From Selenihalanaerobacter shriftii (GTDB lineage: Bacteria; Bacillota; Halanaerobiia; Halobacteroidales; Acetohalobiaceae), in assembly GCF_900167185.1 (NCBI RefSeq), contig NZ_FUWM01000014.1:20672-84671 (forward strand): DNA of 64,000 nt, given 5' to 3'. This document shows, in pieces, positions 35,934 through 46,239 of the stretch. The notes beneath the pieces were generated by a model. It had not been told where the DNA came from, made no database searches, and was given only the letters and a program-made list of their open reading frames with translations. The translations under genes were made by a program, and so were the position numbers. Positions within the stretch are counted from its first letter, which is position 1. Each line of letters starts with the position of its first letter.

Positions 35934-36494
35934 TAATATATTATATTTACTTTTTTCATTATTATTGAAAAGAGGTAATTCTTTTAAATAAATAATATCA
36001 TCTCTTTTTACCGCTTCACCTTCTGCTAAAATTGCAGCTTTAGCAACGACTTTTCCTCCAGCTTTATTAACTAACTTTTCTATTGCTGCTATGGAAGCGC
36101 CACTACTAATGACATCATCAATAATAGCCACTTTCTTGCCGTTTACTTTTTTAGCATCTCTTCCATTTAAACATAAAATCTGTTCTTCTTCAGTAGTGAT
36201 GGAATTGACTTTAACTTTAACAGGATTTTGCATATAAGACTTTATACTTTTTCGAGCTACTATATAATTCATATCAAAAAAGCGAGAAACCTCATAAATT
36301 AAAGGAATTCCTTTAGCCTCTGCTGAAATAAGAACATCAAATTCAGGGAGCTTTTGTGCAAGTTTAGGGCCAACAGTTCTGACTAATTCTGTGTCTCCTA
36401 AAATAACAAAACTGGCAATAGATAATTCATCTGAAACTGGAACAATAGGTAATTCTCTTTTCAATCCACAAATATTTAAAGTATAAGTTTGCAT
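35928..36494 (-). CDS. Purine phosphoribosyltransferase (Apt-like)
   Basis: A 188-residue type I phosphoribosyltransferase. The PRPP-binding loop is VAIIDDVISSGAS (residues 122-134), and the upstream VLISAEAKGIPLIYEV matches the Apt-type ExxG-I-P segment. It converts a free purine base plus PRPP into the nucleotide in salvage. It is the second gene behind a guanine-type riboswitch and 17 bases after a purine permease, the same logic as xpt-pbuX, so guanine, hypoxanthine or xanthine is a likelier substrate than adenine despite the Apt-like motif. A GGGAGG-type site precedes its start. Confidence 0.85.
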   Translation of the reverse strand: MQTYTLNICGLKRELPIVPVSDELSIASFVILGDTELVRTVGPKLAQKLPEFDVLISAEAKGIPLIYEVSRFFDMNYIVARKSIKSYMQNPVKVKVNSITTEEEQILCLNGRDAKKVNGKKVAIIDDVISSGASIAAIEKLVNKAGGKVVAKAAILAEGEAVKRDDIIYLKELPLFNNNEKSKYNILK

Positions 36495-36511
36495 ATGTAT
36501 TTATTCCTCCC

Positions 36512-37558
36512 TTATAAGCCAAACGAAATAGCCAGGAATTTAACAATAAGTCCTGAAATCATTCCTAAAAATGGATCTGTAATTGCAGTGACAGTCATGG
36601 TGACGCCTCCTACTAATGGGTCATCCACTGCTGCTTGAACATTATTAGGAACAGTAACGATCATTCCTAATACTAAAAGAAAACCAGCAATAGCTTCAGT
36701 AGGAATATACTTTCCTAACTTTGGTAAAAGTCCAGCAAATAAGATTATCGCCATTATACTCATCATCATAACTCCAGAAAAAATAGGATGGGGTGCAGCT
36801 CCAGTTGCAGAAATAATTGATTCTACTGGTGCTCCTCCAAAAAGAGAAGAACCCATGTCAGCTAAACTACTAACTATAGCTAAGTGGTCTATATTGACCG
36901 GCATATCTGCTATTGAGCCTGTAATATTACCAAAGGCAATATTAGCCCCTATATTTAAACAGACCATAGCTAAGGCACCTCGAATGACCATTGGATTTAA
37001 AATTGGTTTTTGCAAAGTAAATTCTTCTTTAGTGTCAGTGACTATTTGGTTGTCTTGTTTAAACAATGCGGACACTATACTACCGATTACTACTGAAACA
37101 ACAATTGTATAAACTAGATCTTTAGTGAAAACAAACATAAGTACACCAGCTAAAATTGAACTAAATCCTACAGGTTTGTTATCTTTACTCATATTAATTG
37201 CTACTCGACTTAACATGATTCCTACACCTACCATCATTCCACGAGTGATTACTGGGCCAATAAAGTTGATAATGTTTTCTAACATGCCAAAGAGTCCAAT
37301 GAAAGCCATAATAGTAGCTCCAAAGAATATCATTGAAAGTCTTTCTCTTAAATTATTCCCCATTGTACCTGCTAAAGTAATAGTTTCTGCTTGAAAGGAA
37401 ATTGGTGCTACGAGCCCAAGCACCCCACAACCAATAGCTCCAATGATAAAAGCCATTGCAGTAGGAACCGAAGCAAAACCAAAAGATAAAGCTAAAAGTC
37501 CCTGAGGTAAGCCATTGATGACAACTCCAATTGCTGCTAAAATGTCTTGAATATCCAT
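36512..37558 (-). CDS. NCS2-like purine permease
   Basis: A 348-residue membrane protein with about 10 hydrophobic segments and Gly/Pro-rich re-entrant stretches (ALSFGFASVPTAMAFIIGAIG, then MGNNLRERLSMIFFGA). FGGAPVESIISATGAAPHP matches the substrate-binding segment of NCS2/AzgA-type purine transporters. It is shorter than most NCS2 proteins (430 or more residues). Its place directly downstream of a guanine-type riboswitch and upstream of a phosphoribosyltransferase indicates import of guanine, hypoxanthine or xanthine. GAAGGGAG on the minus strand precedes the start at 37558. Confidence 0.85.
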   Translation of the reverse strand: MDIQDILAAIGVVINGLPQGLLALSFGFASVPTAMAFIIGAIGCGVLGLVAPISFQAETITLAGTMGNNLRERLSMIFFGATIMAFIGLFGMLENIINFIGPVITRGMMVGVGIMLSRVAINMSKDNKPVGFSSILAGVLMFVFTKDLVYTIVVSVVIGSIVSALFKQDNQIVTDTKEEFTLQKPILNPMVIRGALAMVCLNIGANIAFGNITGSIADMPVNIDHLAIVSSLADMGSSLFGGAPVESIISATGAAPHPIFSGVMMMSIMAIILFAGLLPKLGKYIPTEAIAGFLLVLGMIVTVPNNVQAAVDDPLVGGVTMTVTAITDPFLGMISGLIVKFLAISFGL

Positions 37559-37579
37559 TTATATATAATTCTCCCTTCT

Positions 37580-37744
37580 AAAATAAAAATACGCGATGCT
37601 TGTGTAGAGATACGGGTAGAAACACAAACATCGCGTTAATATTGATCGCTAATGTATTTTTTACAGATAATGTTTCTCCCGTAGGTAAATGGTTTGTGGC
37701 CATTTAGTAGAAACTTCCCGACCATATTACGGGAAATATACGAG
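37580..37744 (-). promoter_or_regulatory. Guanine-type purine riboswitch with terminator
   Basis: On the minus strand the aptamer occupies 37744 to about 37677. It has the loop AATATGG, the conserved J2/3 GTTTCTAC, and a P3 stem TAAATGG/CCATTTA, then CCTA. The discriminator that would be U for adenine is C here, so guanine or hypoxanthine is expected. The expression platform is a 15-bp terminator stem (37591-37605 with 37622-37636) followed by a U-rich run (37580-37590). The 3' P1 strand TACGGGAGAAAC can pair with GTTTCTACCCGTA inside the terminator, forming an antiterminator. Ligand binding should therefore switch off the permease-phosphoribosyltransferase operon. Confidence 0.93.
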
Positions 37745-38038
37745 ATTTATTAAAATTTTAATCTTATATATAACAATTTATCATAATTATTCTAATTTTG
37801 TCAACTAAATAATTGAATAAATATATATTATTTAATTTATAGTAACAAAATTTTATGGATGTAATGAGATGGCAAAATAAAAATTGGTCTTGTTTTTTAA
37901 AAAATAATGTAGAAATAATTTAGGAGAAGGGAGAAGTAGCATTCTAATAATTTTTTATAAAATAGAGGTTATTATATTAAATTAATGAATATATTTTATA
38001 TAAGTAGGATTATTGCTGATATAATTAGGAGTGATTAA

Positions 38039-40777
38039 ATGCAAAGAAGTAACTTTTCATTTTTAAGAGATGAATGGCCAACTTTAAGTGATTTAGGTGA
38101 GCTAGCAGAACAAAATTTATATAGAGATCCAAATACAACATTGGTTAAATTAAGAATGTTTGGGGAACAGATAGTTGATTATATTTTTGCTTATGATAAC
38201 TTAGAAGAACCTGTCGAAGATAGTCAGTTCAATAGATTAAAGATATTAGAAAGAGAAGAATTAATAACTGGAGAGATATTAGAAATATTTCATACTCTAA
38301 GACAAGAAGGAAATGAAGCTGTACATAATTCTTATGGTACCTTAGAGGATGCAAAGACTGTATTATCATTAGCATTTAGATTAGGAGTTTGGTTCATGCA
38401 GATTTATGGTAAATGGGATTTTGAACCCGAAGAGTTTATATTACCAGATAGGAATGAATTAAATGAAAAGAATATTGATAAACTTTCAAAAGCTTATGAA
38501 CAAAAGTTAGACCAACTACAAAAAGAGTTAAAGATATTAAAAAATAAACAACAAACTATTAGCGATATTAATTTAAGAAAAGAAAAAAACAAAAAGTTTA
38601 TTGCTAATTTAGCTTTAAATGATGATGAAGTAAATAAGATTAAAAGAGATGATATAATACAGGATAATAGTTTATCTAATAATAAGCGAAAATTTATTAT
38701 AACAGACCCTTTAGGAACCGATGATGAAGAAGAAGAAGCAAAAATATGGAATGCTGTATGTGATTCATTTAGACCGAATGAGTGTATGGGATATTGGCGA
38801 TATCCGCTATTTTCAAAAAGAGGCGAAGATCGTAAAGAACCGGATATCTTAATTATTGATAAAGAGTTAGGATTGGTTGTTATTGAGGTTAGTGAGTTAA
38901 CTATTGATCAAGTTGATTCTATAGAGGAATTTTATCAAGAAGCAGAAGATTAATTATTTGCGCTATTAGGTTATTGTGATACGGAGTCTGAAATTAGACG
39001 TAAGATAAACGGCAGGGCTTGTATAGCTTTACCTAACATAACGAGTAAGGAATGGGAAGAAAAAGGGTTAGCTAATGAAGGTACGCAGTCAATAATCTTT
39101 GGTGACCAATTAGGAAAGAAGACATTATTAAAGAGAATAAAAGAAATTGAGGAAGTTGTACCTGGAAGAAAGATTAATGATGAAAGATGGAAAGTCTTAC
39201 TTTCAGTTTTAACAGGGACAACTATTTATCGAGAAAAAGTAGAAGAACAACAAAATGAGCAAACTCGCGGTGGAGTTAAAACGATCATCAAACGAGACTT
39301 ACATGAAATAGACTTACAACAAGAAGAGATTGGAAAGAGTATACCACCTGGACCGCAGAGAATAAGAGGAATAGCTGGCTCTGGTAAAAGTGTTTTACTA
39401 GCACAAAAGGCAGTACATATGCATTTGAAAAATCCTGATTGGAAGATAGCATTGGTCTTTTTTACCCGTAGCTTATATGAAGGTACTATTGATCAGTTAG
39501 ATAAATGGATGAAACGTTTTACTAATGGAGAAAAAGGTTATTATCCAGATGAAAATAAAAAATTACAAGTATTACATGCTTGGGGTTCTAAGGGGCAAGC
39601 TGGATTTTATAGAGAGATATGTGAACATCATAATTTAAGATCATTAAATGCAGGAAGTAAGAAATTAAAAGATAGAGATCCAAGTGAAAAGTTGATTAAA
39701 GCTATTAAAATATTTTTAGAGAATACTGATGATATTAATCCGTTATTTGATGCCGTATTAATTGATGAAGCTCAGGACTTGATTGTTGATGATGAAAAAT
39801 TAAAATATGAAGATAAACAACCATTCTTCTGGCTGGCTTATAAATCATTAAAACCAATTGATGATAAAGAATCAAGACGTTTAATCTGGGCTTATGATGA
39901 AGCGCAGAGTTTAAATTCATTAAATATTCCTACGGCACCGGAATTATTTGGTAATGATCCTAAGTTTAAACGAATGGTGAGTGGTCTTCATAAAGGTGGA
40001 ATTAGAAAGAGTGAAATTATGAATAAGTGCTATCGAACCCCGGGACCAATCTTAGTTACTGCTCATGCAATTGGAATGGGCTTATTAAGAAAGGAAGGTA
40101 TGTTAAGTGGATTTACAACTAAAGAAGATTGGGAAGATATCGGCTATAAGATTAAAGAAGGGCAGTTTAGGTCTGGACATAAGGTAGTACTACATCGTCC
40201 TCTAGAGAGTACGCCTAATCGAGTTCCTAAGCTCTGGTCAGGTAATACCATAGAGTTTAATACACATACTTCTCGTCAAGTTGAGTTGAAGTCATTAGCA
40301 GATAAGATAAAAAAGAATATTAATCAAGATGGTCTTAATCCTAGTCGTGATATTTTAGTAGTTGCTTTAGGTGATGCTAAGGAAGCTTTCAGACTTAAGG
40401 TTAAAGCAGCTAAGTTCTTAAAGAGAGAAGGAATTGATATTTATATTCCTACTTCTTTAAGAGAAAATGTATTTTATCCTAAATGGCCCCAAAAAGATTC
40501 TAATAAATTTTGGCATACAGAAGCAGTTACTATTGCTAATATTTTTAGAGCTAAAGGTAACGAGGCATATATGGTATATGTAATTGGGTTAGATCAAATT
40601 GCTAAGGATGAAGCAGACGTAGGTTTAAGAAATCAATTATTTGTTGCTTTAACTAGAGCTAAAGGTTGGGTTAATATTAGTGGAATAGGTTCTTATTCTA
40701 TGTATGATGAATTAAAAGATGTAATAGCAAGCGAAAATACATTTGAATTTAAGTTTAAAAGACCAATGGTTAGATAA
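38039..40777 (+). pseudogene. NERD-domain UvrD-like helicase interrupted by an in-frame TAA
   Basis: One reading frame of 913 codons is broken only by TAA at 38951-38953. Before the stop lie a helical DUF4145/HEPN-like segment (about residues 1-125), a coiled region and the start of a NERD nuclease domain (KEPDILIIDKELGLVVIEVS). After it the frame continues with LFALLGYCDTESEIRRKING, then Walker A GIAGSGKSVLL, Walker B VLIDEAQDL and motif VI QLFVALTRAKGWVNI. The sequence around the stop (QEAED-stop-LFALLGY) suggests CAA to TAA. It could be a recent nonsense mutation, a sequencing error, or a gene split into two products: the second half has ATG 39419 but that would omit Walker A. The gene ends 8 bases inside the converging permease gene. 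Confidence 0.85.
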
Positions 40778-42089
40778 ACATTATGCCGTAAATTAGTGTG
40801 TAAAATACTACTAGTGATAGCCCAGCAAAAAGTCCAGCACCTTGTCCGGGGATTAGAGGCATACTAATTAAAATAGCTATAAGAGAAATTAAACCAAATA
40901 ATGATGTATAGGGAAATCCAAGAAGTTGACAGTTTCCTTTGGGAGGACACCCTTTTTCTTTTCGAAATTTATAATGTGTAGCCATAATAATAATATAAGT
41001 AAAGAGAAGTGCAAACCCACCCGAACTTACTAAAAAGATATAGATTTGACTCGGTAATAGATTAGCTAAGGCTACTCCTGCTAGCATTCCAAAACCAGAG
41101 AAAAGTATACCGCGTTGTGGAACTTCTCTTTCTTCTTTTAACCAGGTTGGGGCATATCCTTCATTAGCTAGGGAATGCATCATACGACCTAATCCAAACA
41201 TAGCAGCCAACATAGTTGAAAGGATAGCTATAACTAAAACTATATTCATAACACCGGCTGCCCAATCAAGTCCAGATCTAGTTAAACTGATTACTAGAGG
41301 ACTGACTTCATTTGTAAGGTTTACTGTTGGTACTAAAGGTAGTAAGACTGTTATACCAATAATATATAATGTCGTCAAGCCTAATACTGTGAAGATAATT
41401 GCTCGTGGTATAGTCTGATGTGGATTATTAGCTTCGGAAGCTGCTAAGCCGATAATTTCAAATCCGGCATAAGTAAACATGACGATTAACATACTGCCGG
41501 CAATAGCTGTTAATCCACCTGGGAATAATGGTTCTGTTTCTAAAACTCCTATGCCAATAGGTCCTTTACCAGGAAACACGCCGATTATTAATCCTAATGC
41601 TAGTAATATAAATCCTATTATTGCTGAAATTTTTATTAAAGCCAGACCACTTTCTAAGGTAGTTAATAGTTTGGCGCCAAGTAAATTAAGTAAGGTTACT
41701 ATAATAATTATTATAGTCGCCATAACTGACAATGAAACTCCCGGAATCCAGGTACGAAGAAATACAGAAGCTGCTGTTGCTTCGCTTGACATAGCTAGAA
41801 TTATTCCTGTCCAGTAGACCCAGCCTACAACAAATCCAACTCCAGGGCCATACATTTGCTCAGCATATGTTCTAAAGGACCCAGGAACTTGATAGGCAAC
41901 AGTCATTTCAGAAAGAGCTACAGAAATAATGTAGACTAGTATGCCTCCTATTAAGTATGAAATTAGTATTCCTGGGCCAGCACTCTTAATAGCAATAGCA
42001 GAACCAAGAAAGAAAGAGCCACCTACTATTGTTCCTAAGGCTAACAATGTTAAATGCCAAACTGAGAGTTCACCTTGATTTTCAGTCAT
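40770..42089 (-). CDS. APC-family amino-acid permease
   Basis: A 439-residue transporter with about 12 membrane segments. The N-terminal LLALGTIVGGSFFLGSAIAI is the APC-superfamily helix 1 with the unwound G-[ST]-x-[VI]-G type motif, and later GFEIIGLAASEANNPHQTIPRAI is the family's conserved segment between helices 6 and 7. It imports amino acids by proton or cation symport or exchange; the substrate cannot be told from the sequence. It is a single gene, divergent from the LysE-type exporter gene (226 bases apart), an arrangement consistent with import and export of related compounds. Confidence 0.88.
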   Translation of the reverse strand: MTENQGELSVWHLTLLALGTIVGGSFFLGSAIAIKSAGPGILISYLIGGILVYIISVALSEMTVAYQVPGSFRTYAEQMYGPGVGFVVGWVYWTGIILAMSSEATAASVFLRTWIPGVSLSVMATIIIIIVTLLNLLGAKLLTTLESGLALIKISAIIGFILLALGLIIGVFPGKGPIGIGVLETEPLFPGGLTAIAGSMLIVMFTYAGFEIIGLAASEANNPHQTIPRAIIFTVLGLTTLYIIGITVLLPLVPTVNLTNEVSPLVISLTRSGLDWAAGVMNIVLVIAILSTMLAAMFGLGRMMHSLANEGYAPTWLKEEREVPQRGILFSGFGMLAGVALANLLPSQIYIFLVSSGGFALLFTYIIIMATHYKFRKEKGCPPKGNCQLLGFPYTSLFGLISLIAILISMPLIPGQGAGLFAGLSLVVFYTLIYGIMFI

Positions 42090-42315
42090 CTATATAATTC
42101 CTCTCTTTGTATTAATTTAAAATCAATTTTATCTCGACCATTGCTGACCTATTACAGTTATTATAATATCCTTTTGAATATGCTTTATACATGAGTCTTT
42201 AGTTTGATAATTAAGGTGTAGTTTTTATTTTACACAGGAGATTATGACTTTCATATAGTATTAGATTAATAAGATATTTTAAATAAGAGTAATCTTAGAG
42301 AAGGGAGAAGAGACA

Positions 42316-42960
42316 GTGGAATTAGATACACTTTTTATCACAGCATTAATTATCGGTTTTTCAGGAGCTATGATGCCAGGACCTTTATTAACAGCTACAG
42401 TAAATGAAAGTTATCATAAAGGAGCTAGTGCAGGACCAAGAATTATATTAGGACATAGTATTTTAGAATTATTATTAATCATAGGTTTAATTATGGGGCT
42501 AGGCAGTTTTTTAGTTCTTTCTAGTGTAAAAATTACTATTTCTATTGTAGGCGGATTATTTTTATTATGGATGGGAATTGGTATTATAAAGGACGCTGGT
42601 TTTAGCAAGGTTAAATTAGAACTCGCTGCTGTTGGTTCAAATAAATCTTTACAACCTGAGGCAATTGGGGTATTAACTAGTATCTCAAACCCTTATTGGA
42701 CTATTTGGTGGGCAACCATAGGTTTAGGATATGTAACAATGGCTTGGGAGCAAGGTATTATTGGTTTAATAGTATTTTATTTAGGACATATTAGTGCCGA
42801 TTTTATTTGGTATACAGGTGTTTCATTCGGAATTGCATCAGGTAAAGAAATGTTATCAGATAATATTTACCGGATAATATTATTAATATGTGGAGTATTT
42901 TTGGTAGGATTATCTTTATACTTTATTTATTTAGGAGTTAAGCCTTTAGGTATTTTTTAA
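42316..42960 (+). CDS. LysE-family exporter
   Basis: A 214-residue membrane protein of the LysE/RhtB family with six predicted membrane segments. The N terminus, IIGFSGAMMPGPLLTATVNES, has the signature G-x-x-PGP, and the mid-protein SISNPYWTIWWATIG is also typical. It exports amino acids or similar small molecules across the cytoplasmic membrane. It starts at GTG 42316 with AAGGGAG (42301-42307) at proper spacing. No LysG-type regulator gene is adjacent. Confidence 0.88.
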   Translation: MELDTLFITALIIGFSGAMMPGPLLTATVNESYHKGASAGPRIILGHSILELLLIIGLIMGLGSFLVLSSVKITISIVGGLFLLWMGIGIIKDAGFSKVKLELAAVGSNKSLQPEAIGVLTSISNPYWTIWWATIGLGYVTMAWEQGIIGLIVFYLGHISADFIWYTGVSFGIASGKEMLSDNIYRIILLICGVFLVGLSLYFIYLGVKPLGIF

Positions 42961-43219
42961 AATAAACTTAGAAGTGAAATAGGAGAAAAGAAGATGAATT
43001 TTCTATCATAGAAAGAATAAGGTAATTGGAAAAGTATTATCATAAAGGAAAAAGTTATTAGCTAAAGCGTAATCATTTAATTTTAAAGAAGAATAATGCT
43101 ATTTAAAGCAGGATTATTCGGTGTGACAATATAATAAGTAAATAGTAGGAAATTACTAACAGAGAGAATAGTGGTAATAGAATAGTTCCTATGTAATGGA
43201 CTGAGGAGTTGTATTTTAT

Positions 43220-45343
43220 ATGTTAAAAGATGCTAAGAAAATATTAAGTGAATGTTTCGGTTATGAATCATTTAGAGAAGGTCAGGCAGATATTATTGAG
43301 AATATATTAGCTGGTAATCATACTATGGGAATTATGCCCACCGGCGGCGGAAAATCAATTTGTTTTCAAATCCCTTCTATTTGTTTATCAGGAACGACAA
43401 TTGTTATTTCACCTTTGATTTCACTAATGAAGGATCAGATTGATTCTTTGCAGGCCTTAGGAGTTGGTGCTACTTTTATTAATAGTTCTTTAGATCGAGT
43501 AGAAATAGAGGAGAGGTTAGAAAAGGCTAAAGTTGGTCAGTATGACTTACTTTATATAGCTCCTGAAAGGTTAAACTCAAAGCAATTCCTTAATATGTTG
43601 AAGTCACTTGAAGTTTCTTTAGTCGTAGTAGATGAGGCTCATTGTATTTCTCAATGGGGGCATGATTTTAGGCCGGCTTATCGTAAAATCCCTAATTTAA
43701 TAGATGTTTTAGTAAATGAACCAACTGTAACAGCTTTTACTGCGACTGCTACTGAAGTGGTTAGAGAGGATATTAGTGAAATTTTAGGGATAGATAAAGA
43801 TAGTATATTTATAACTAGCTTTGATCGACCAAATTTAACCTTTAAATTAGTAAAAGGTGAGGATAAACGTGACTTTATAGAAGAATTTTTAACTACTAAT
43901 AGTGATGATGCAGGGATTATTTATGCGGCTACCAGAAAAGAAGTAGATAATCTTCATTCTTTTTTACAGAAAAAAGGATTTGCAGTTGGTAAATATCATG
44001 CTGGATTAGGTGATAAAGTAAGACAGAAGACTCAAGATGATTTCTTATATGATAAAATTGAAATTGTTGTTGCTACTAATGCCTTCGGGATGGGAATTGA
44101 TAAATCAAATGTTAGATATGTTATCCATCATAATATGCCTAAGAATTTGGAAGCATATTATCAAGAGGCTGGTAGAGCAGGTAGAGATGGAGAACCGAGT
44201 GAATGTGTTTTATTATTCTCCCCTAGTGATACTAGATTACCAAGGTTTTTTATTGAAAAATCTAATCTTTCACCTAAGAAAAAGAATCATGAATATAAGA
44301 AGTTACGACAGATGATTGATTATTGTCATACTTCTAAATGCTTGCGGCAATATATCTTAGAGTATTTTGGTGAAAAAGATGTATCTGATGAATGTAGTAA
44401 TTGTAGTAATTGTGATGAGAATATTGAATTTGTAGATATAACCACTGATGCTCAAAAAGTTTTTTCATGTGTCTATAAGATGGATGAACGATATGGAATT
44501 TCAGTTGTAGCTAAAGTATTAAGAGGTTCTAAAAGTAAAAGAATTTTAAAATCCGGGCTTGATGAATTATCTACTTATGGAATAATGAATAATTATACTA
44601 TTAAAGAGATTAAAAATCTTATTAAATTCTTAGTAGCTGAAAAGTATATCAGTTTAACTGAAGGAAAATACCCAGTGACTAAGCTTACAGAGGAAGCAGC
44701 AATTTTATTACAAGGGAAGGGAAAAGTACAACGTAAGATTAGAAAAGAGACTAAGAAAATTTCTAAGAGTAGTGATCTTTTTGATGAATTACGTAATTTA
44801 AGAAAAGTAATAGCAGAGGAAGAAAATGTACCACCATTTGTTATCTTTAATGATAGTACATTAAGAGATATGGTCGATAAATTACCTACTAGTGCAAAAG
44901 GAATGACAAAGATTAAAGGTGTTGGAGTTGCTAAATTAAAAAAGTATGGTTATAAATTTATAAATAAGATTAAAGAACATATAGGAGAGACTAATTCGAA
45001 AAGAAGAGTAAAAAATTCAAGTATTAAAGTTAAGAATAATAGTAATTTAAAAAGCCATGTTATAAGTTATAATTTGTATAAGGAAGGAAAAGCATTAGAA
45101 GATATAGCTGAATTGAGAGGTTTAGCTTTAAGTACTGTAAAGAATCATATGATAAAAGCAGCTAAAGATGATTTAGAAGTAGATTTAAAATCTCTCGTAC
45201 CTAAGCAACATCAGCAATTGATCTTAGATAAGATAGAAGAGGTTGGAATGGAGAAATTAAGCCCAATAAAGAATGCTTTATCTGATGACGTTACTTATTT
45301 TCATATAAAGGCTATGATTAGTCATATTAATTTAAATTCATAG
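43220..45343 (+). CDS. recQ: ATP-dependent DNA helicase RecQ
   Basis: A 707-residue RecQ. Walker A is MPTGGGKS (residues 39-46), motif II is VVVDEAHCISQWGHDFRP, followed by TATATEVVREDI and motif VI YYQEAGRAGRDG. The zinc-binding site follows with CHTSKCLRQYILEYF and CSNCSNC. An RQC winged helix, an HRDC-like domain (VIAEEENVPPFVIFNDSTL) and a C-terminal HTH_40-like segment (YNLYKEGKALEDIAELRGLA) complete it. It unwinds DNA 3' to 5' in recombination and fork repair. It is longer than E. coli RecQ (about 610) because of the final HTH domain, as in some Firmicutes. GAGGAG precedes ATG 43220. Confidence 0.95.
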   Translation: MLKDAKKILSECFGYESFREGQADIIENILAGNHTMGIMPTGGGKSICFQIPSICLSGTTIVISPLISLMKDQIDSLQALGVGATFINSSLDRVEIEERLEKAKVGQYDLLYIAPERLNSKQFLNMLKSLEVSLVVVDEAHCISQWGHDFRPAYRKIPNLIDVLVNEPTVTAFTATATEVVREDISEILGIDKDSIFITSFDRPNLTFKLVKGEDKRDFIEEFLTTNSDDAGIIYAATRKEVDNLHSFLQKKGFAVGKYHAGLGDKVRQKTQDDFLYDKIEIVVATNAFGMGIDKSNVRYVIHHNMPKNLEAYYQEAGRAGRDGEPSECVLLFSPSDTRLPRFFIEKSNLSPKKKNHEYKKLRQMIDYCHTSKCLRQYILEYFGEKDVSDECSNCSNCDENIEFVDITTDAQKVFSCVYKMDERYGISVVAKVLRGSKSKRILKSGLDELSTYGIMNNYTIKEIKNLIKFLVAEKYISLTEGKYPVTKLTEEAAILLQGKGKVQRKIRKETKKISKSSDLFDELRNLRKVIAEEENVPPFVIFNDSTLRDMVDKLPTSAKGMTKIKGVGVAKLKKYGYKFINKIKEHIGETNSKRRVKNSSIKVKNNSNLKSHVISYNLYKEGKALEDIAELRGLALSTVKNHMIKAAKDDLEVDLKSLVPKQHQQLILDKIEEVGMEKLSPIKNALSDDVTYFHIKAMISHINLNS

Positions 45344-45382
45344 AAATCAAATTATATAGTTACTTGCCTAGGAGGTATAATT

Positions 45383-46129
45383 ATGACTCAAGTTAAAGAA
45401 GTAAATATCTATCATCTTTATCATAGTGGAGTTGCAGTACAGACTTCCAATCATTTTTTAATCTTTGATTATTATAATGATGAAACATTAGATAATCAAG
45501 AGAGAAGTTTAGATAATGGAGTAATTCCAATTGAAATTTTAAAGACAGAAGATAATACTTTAGTATTTGTAAGCCATGAACATTCTGATCATTATAATCC
45601 AATTGTCTTTGATTGGGAGAATTATAACCAAGAGATAAATTATATTTTAAGTGATGATATAGAAGTAGCAAAAGAAGATAATTATCATAAATTATCTAAA
45701 TATCAGGAACTAAAATTAGAAGATGTTTATATTGAAACTTATGGTACCACAGACCAAGGTGTTTCTTTTTATATAGAAGTAGATGGTCTTAATATTTTTC
45801 ACTCTGGAGACCTTAATTGGTGGCACTGGAATAAATTCACTCCAGAAGAACAAAAACAAGAGGAAGCAGACTACAAAGCGGAATTGGATAGACTGAAAGG
45901 AAAAAATATTGATGTAGCTTTTGTTCCAGTTGATCATAGATTAGAAGAACATTACTATTTAGCAGCTAAATATTTTGCAGAAACAATTAATCCAGAATTA
46001 ATAGTTCCTATTCACTTTAGAGATAATTATTATGTTACTACTGATTTTAAGAAAGAGTTTAATGATTTATCAGTAGATTTTGTAGAAATAAAAGATAGAG
46101 GGCAAAAGATTATATTTGAAATGAATTAA
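45383..46129 (+). CDS. Metallo-beta-lactamase-fold hydrolase
   Basis: A 248-residue protein with the metal motif SHEHSDH (His65, His67, Asp69, His70), a later HSGDLNWWHW that supplies the next metal ligands, and a final PIHFRDNY containing the last histidine. It resembles UlaG/YtnP-like stand-alone MBL hydrolases; the substrate is unknown. No signal peptide is present. AGGAGG precedes ATG 45383, 39 bases after recQ, and a terminator follows, so it may be co-transcribed with recQ. Confidence 0.87.
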   Translation: MTQVKEVNIYHLYHSGVAVQTSNHFLIFDYYNDETLDNQERSLDNGVIPIEILKTEDNTLVFVSHEHSDHYNPIVFDWENYNQEINYILSDDIEVAKEDNYHKLSKYQELKLEDVYIETYGTTDQGVSFYIEVDGLNIFHSGDLNWWHWNKFTPEEQKQEEADYKAELDRLKGKNIDVAFVPVDHRLEEHYYLAAKYFAETINPELIVPIHFRDNYYVTTDFKKEFNDLSVDFVEIKDRGQKIIFEMN

Positions 46130-46134
46130 TTTTT

Positions 46135-46162
46135 AAGGAGGGGACATGTTGCCTCTCTTTTT
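46135..46162 (+). terminator. Rho-independent terminator after the MBL-fold gene
   Basis: AAGGAGGGG (46135-46143) pairs with CCTCTCTTT (46152-46160), including two G-T pairs, around an 8-base loop; TTTTT ends at 46162. Confidence 0.75.
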
Positions 46163-46239
46163 ATTATAGAATTTTAAATACAATTTAACATATACTAAAA
46201 TTGGTTGAAATTAAAAGAATGACTTATAAGGAGGATAAA

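Noticed and set aside
36855..37394. Open frames on the + strand opposite the purine permease gene
   Set aside because: Opposite a membrane-protein gene, with no ribosome-binding site and low-complexity hydrophobic translation; shadows of the permease frame.
38020..38025. TATAAT with TG extension before the NERD-helicase gene
   Set aside because: It nearly abuts the ribosome-binding site, so a transcript starting there would lack that site.
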